Positions 5,372 to 6,615 of a stretch of DNA of 6,615 bases are shown here, piece by piece. The notes beneath the pieces are model-generated. The model was not told the origin of the DNA. It ran no database searches and saw only the letters and a program-made list of their open reading frames with translations. Source of the DNA: Chloroflexota bacterium (GTDB lineage Bacteria; Chloroflexota; Dehalococcoidia; Dehalococcoidales; RBG-16-60-22); the NCBI GenBank assembly GCA_022574315.1, contig JACZSH010000082.1:1-6615 (forward strand), read 5' to 3'. Positions within the stretch are counted from its first letter, which is position 1. Each line of letters begins with the position of its first letter. The translations under genes and the position numbers were made by a program.

Positions 5372-5442
5372 GTGCCAGGGCGGGGAGGTTTGAAGATAGC
5401 CTGAGGCTGTCTACGCCATTGTGGATGGAGAGTAATCATAAG
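5372..5442 (+). repeat. Dispersed direct repeat, copy C (most diverged)
   Basis: Contains GGGGAGGTTTGAAGATAGCC, matching copy B at 32 of 41 bases and copy A at 29. Its 3' half (ATTGTGGATGGAGAGTAAT) matches copy A more closely than B. Unlike A and B, its differences change the encoded residues, so any protein reading is no longer conserved. It lies between the membrane-protein gene and the HEAT-repeat gene. Confidence 0.7.
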
Positions 5443-5501
5443 GGCGGCATATAGTTAAGGTAATGAGAGGGAAGGGGTGGTGTCAGGGCGAGGCAGATTC
5501 T

Positions 5502-5786
5502 TTACCCTTGCAACCTTTCCAGGGCCAGTCTTATAAAATCTCTGACGTAGTCATTCTTTTCCGTGTCTAAAGCCCGGGTAAGAGGTTCTACTGCCCTTGA
5601 GCCACCTATCTTTCTTAGAGCCAATACTACTTCCTGACGGACGAACCTATTCTCGTCCTTCAATACCGGGATAAGGGCGTCTACCGCTGTTTCATCTCCC
5701 GTCGCTCCAAGCAGTTCCGCGGCGCTTCGCCTCATACCACTGTCTTTATTCCCGAGTTGTTTAGTTAGTTCCGCAATATCTTTCAT
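5502..5786 (-). CDS. Short HEAT-repeat protein (PBS-lyase-type repeats)
   Basis: A 94-residue protein made almost entirely of three helical-hairpin repeats: about 1-34, 35-65 and 66-94. Each has the HEAT pattern of a first helix (AVDALIPVLKD; AVEPLTRALD), a turn, then V/MRxxxxxxLxxIG (MRRSAAELLGATG; VRQEVVLALRKIG; VRDFIRLALERLQG). Such repeats form a solenoid used for protein-protein contacts; relatives include phycobilin lyase-type HEAT proteins, though no lyase role is implied here. The protein is short for the family and could be a minimal scaffold. The ATG at 5784-5786 has only a weak purine-rich upstream site. It is unlinked by operon to its neighbours. Partner and role are unknown. Confidence 0.85.
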   Translation of the reverse strand: MKDIAELTKQLGNKDSGMRRSAAELLGATGDETAVDALIPVLKDENRFVRQEVVLALRKIGGSRAVEPLTRALDTEKNDYVRDFIRLALERLQG

Positions 5787-5943
5787 TTCCGCTCTTTTCC
5801 TATATCTCTACCTTCTTCTTGTATCATATCACTAATATCAACCCTTTGCATAAGCTGTTGCCGTTATATTCTTCCAAAGGCACTTTCCCTTCAAAAGACG
5901 GGGAATACGTTGTCTCTAGCTGGAATGGTGAACCGTGGTGGGC

Positions 5944-6028
<85 letters not shown>

Positions 6029-6040
6029 CGGTACAGAATT

Positions 6041-6069
6041 ATTGTAGCTATTAGCGGTGTGGGCGTCAA
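6041..6069 (-). promoter_or_regulatory. Promoter of tRNA-Leu
   Basis: On the minus strand TTGACG (complement of 6064-6069) and TACAAT (complement of 6041-6046) are 17 bp apart. The -10 ends 12 bases before the first base of the mature tRNA, implying a very short 5' leader for RNase P to remove. Both boxes are close to the sigma-70 consensus. Confidence 0.75.
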
Positions 6070-6150
6070 GGTTTCAGCGGTGAAGGCCGGTGGGGTCTTT
6101 AACTTCTCCCCGGTTATCAAAGTACCGTTTTACCGGGTGGCTGGCCTGAA

Positions 6151-6615
6151 TTAATCATAGACGGCCACGCCCTTGCTGTGTTTGGTGATGAAGTCCCAGT
6201 CGTACTCCACCCCCAGTCCCGGACCCCGGGGAGGCTGGACGCAGCCTTTACTATCGATGGCATCCAGCCCGTCGCGGTAGCCGAGGTATACCGGCGGTTC
6301 CAGGATATGCGGGCCTTTGGGGTGTACCAGTCCCATCTCGTAGTAGTTGCTGTTATGTATTGCCGCCATCAGGTGGCGCCGGACGGGGCCGGTGGGAGCG
6401 TGCAGCTCGATATCCAGTCCCAGTCCCTCGGCGGCGTGGGCTATCTTCATGACGCCGGTAACGCCGCCGTCCGTATCCGGGTCTCCCCGCACGAAATCGG
6501 TACCGTCGGCGAGGATGAAGTCCATGTGCTGCTCCACTCCGCGCAGGTGTTCCATCTGCAGCAGAGGCGTCTTGATGAGCTGCCGCAGCTTGCGGTGGGC
6601 GAAGGCGGAAATACC
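6151..6615 (-). CDS. Mandelate racemase/muconate lactonizing enzyme family protein (C-terminal part)
   Basis: The frame is open to the right edge of the window, so the N-terminus is missing; 154 residues are seen. These match the last third of the enolase-superfamily barrel and the C-terminal region that closes over it. DPDTDGGVTGVMKIAHAAEG resembles the strand carrying the acidic member of the His-Asp dyad, and DIELHAPTGP carries the likely catalytic histidine, followed by HLMAAIHNSNYYE as in sugar-acid dehydratase-like members. Such enzymes abstract the alpha proton of a carboxylate substrate using a divalent metal. The C-terminal GPGLGVEYDWDFI is typical of this family. The metal ligands lie mainly outside the window, so neither the substrate nor racemase versus dehydratase can be decided. 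It ends at a TAA 122 bp before the tRNA-Leu gene. Confidence 0.88.
   Translation of the reverse strand, partial: GISAFAHRKLRQLIKTPLLQMEHLRGVEQHMDFILADGTDFVRGDPDTDGGVTGVMKIAHAAEGLGLDIELHAPTGPVRRHLMAAIHNSNYYEMGLVHPKGPHILEPPVYLGYRDGLDAIDSKGCVQPPRGPGLGVEYDWDFITKHSKGVAVYD

Noticed and set aside
5787..5943. Regulatory RNA or further repeat copy between the HEAT gene and tRNA-Leu
   Set aside because: I found no fourth repeat copy, no clear hairpin with a T-run and no convincing promoter pair; the stretch appears unremarkable.

Overview
The window looks like chromosomal DNA of an anaerobic bacterium, most plausibly from the Chloroflexota (Dehalococcoidia-like). That placement is an inference from overall protein character and from the mix of corrinoid, molybdopterin and enolase-superfamily genes; no single marker here proves it. 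Base composition is moderately GC-rich over the housekeeping genes and visibly lower between about 4.7 and 5.9 kb.

The left two thirds (103-4004) is a minus-strand run in transcription order: a CobO/BtuR-type corrinoid adenosyltransferase, an RdgB/HAM1 XTP/dITP pyrophosphatase, moaA, moaC and dnaN. Gaps are short (71, 49, 2 and 54 bp). moaA and moaC are tightly coupled, with the moaC ribosome binding site inside the last moaA codons. dnaN also appears to have its own promoter overlapping the moaC stop. moaA and moaC together convert GTP to cyclic pyranopterin monophosphate, the first stage of molybdenum cofactor synthesis. The other three genes serve corrinoid activation, nucleotide-pool cleaning and replication. 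At the extreme left, an open frame on the plus strand enters from outside the window and ends inside the 3' end of dnaN; its tail resembles the C-terminus of a serine recombinase, but this is tentative.

The middle (4005-5500) is the unusual part. It holds a plus-strand stretch that reads like a frameshifted gene remnant, a cold-shock-domain protein with an acidic GGDDQ-repeat tail encoded by a 15-bp tandem repeat, and a small four-helix membrane protein. Three diverged direct copies of a 40-70 bp sequence (starting at 4291, 4812 and 5372) flank these two small genes at about 0.5-kb intervals. Differences between the first two copies fall almost entirely at one codon position of a shared open frame, which suggests they descend from protein-coding sequence.

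The right part (5500-6615) has a short HEAT-repeat protein, a complete tRNA-Leu(UAA) with a well-formed promoter, and the C-terminal part of a mandelate racemase/muconate lactonizing enzyme-type protein running off the window, all on the minus strand.
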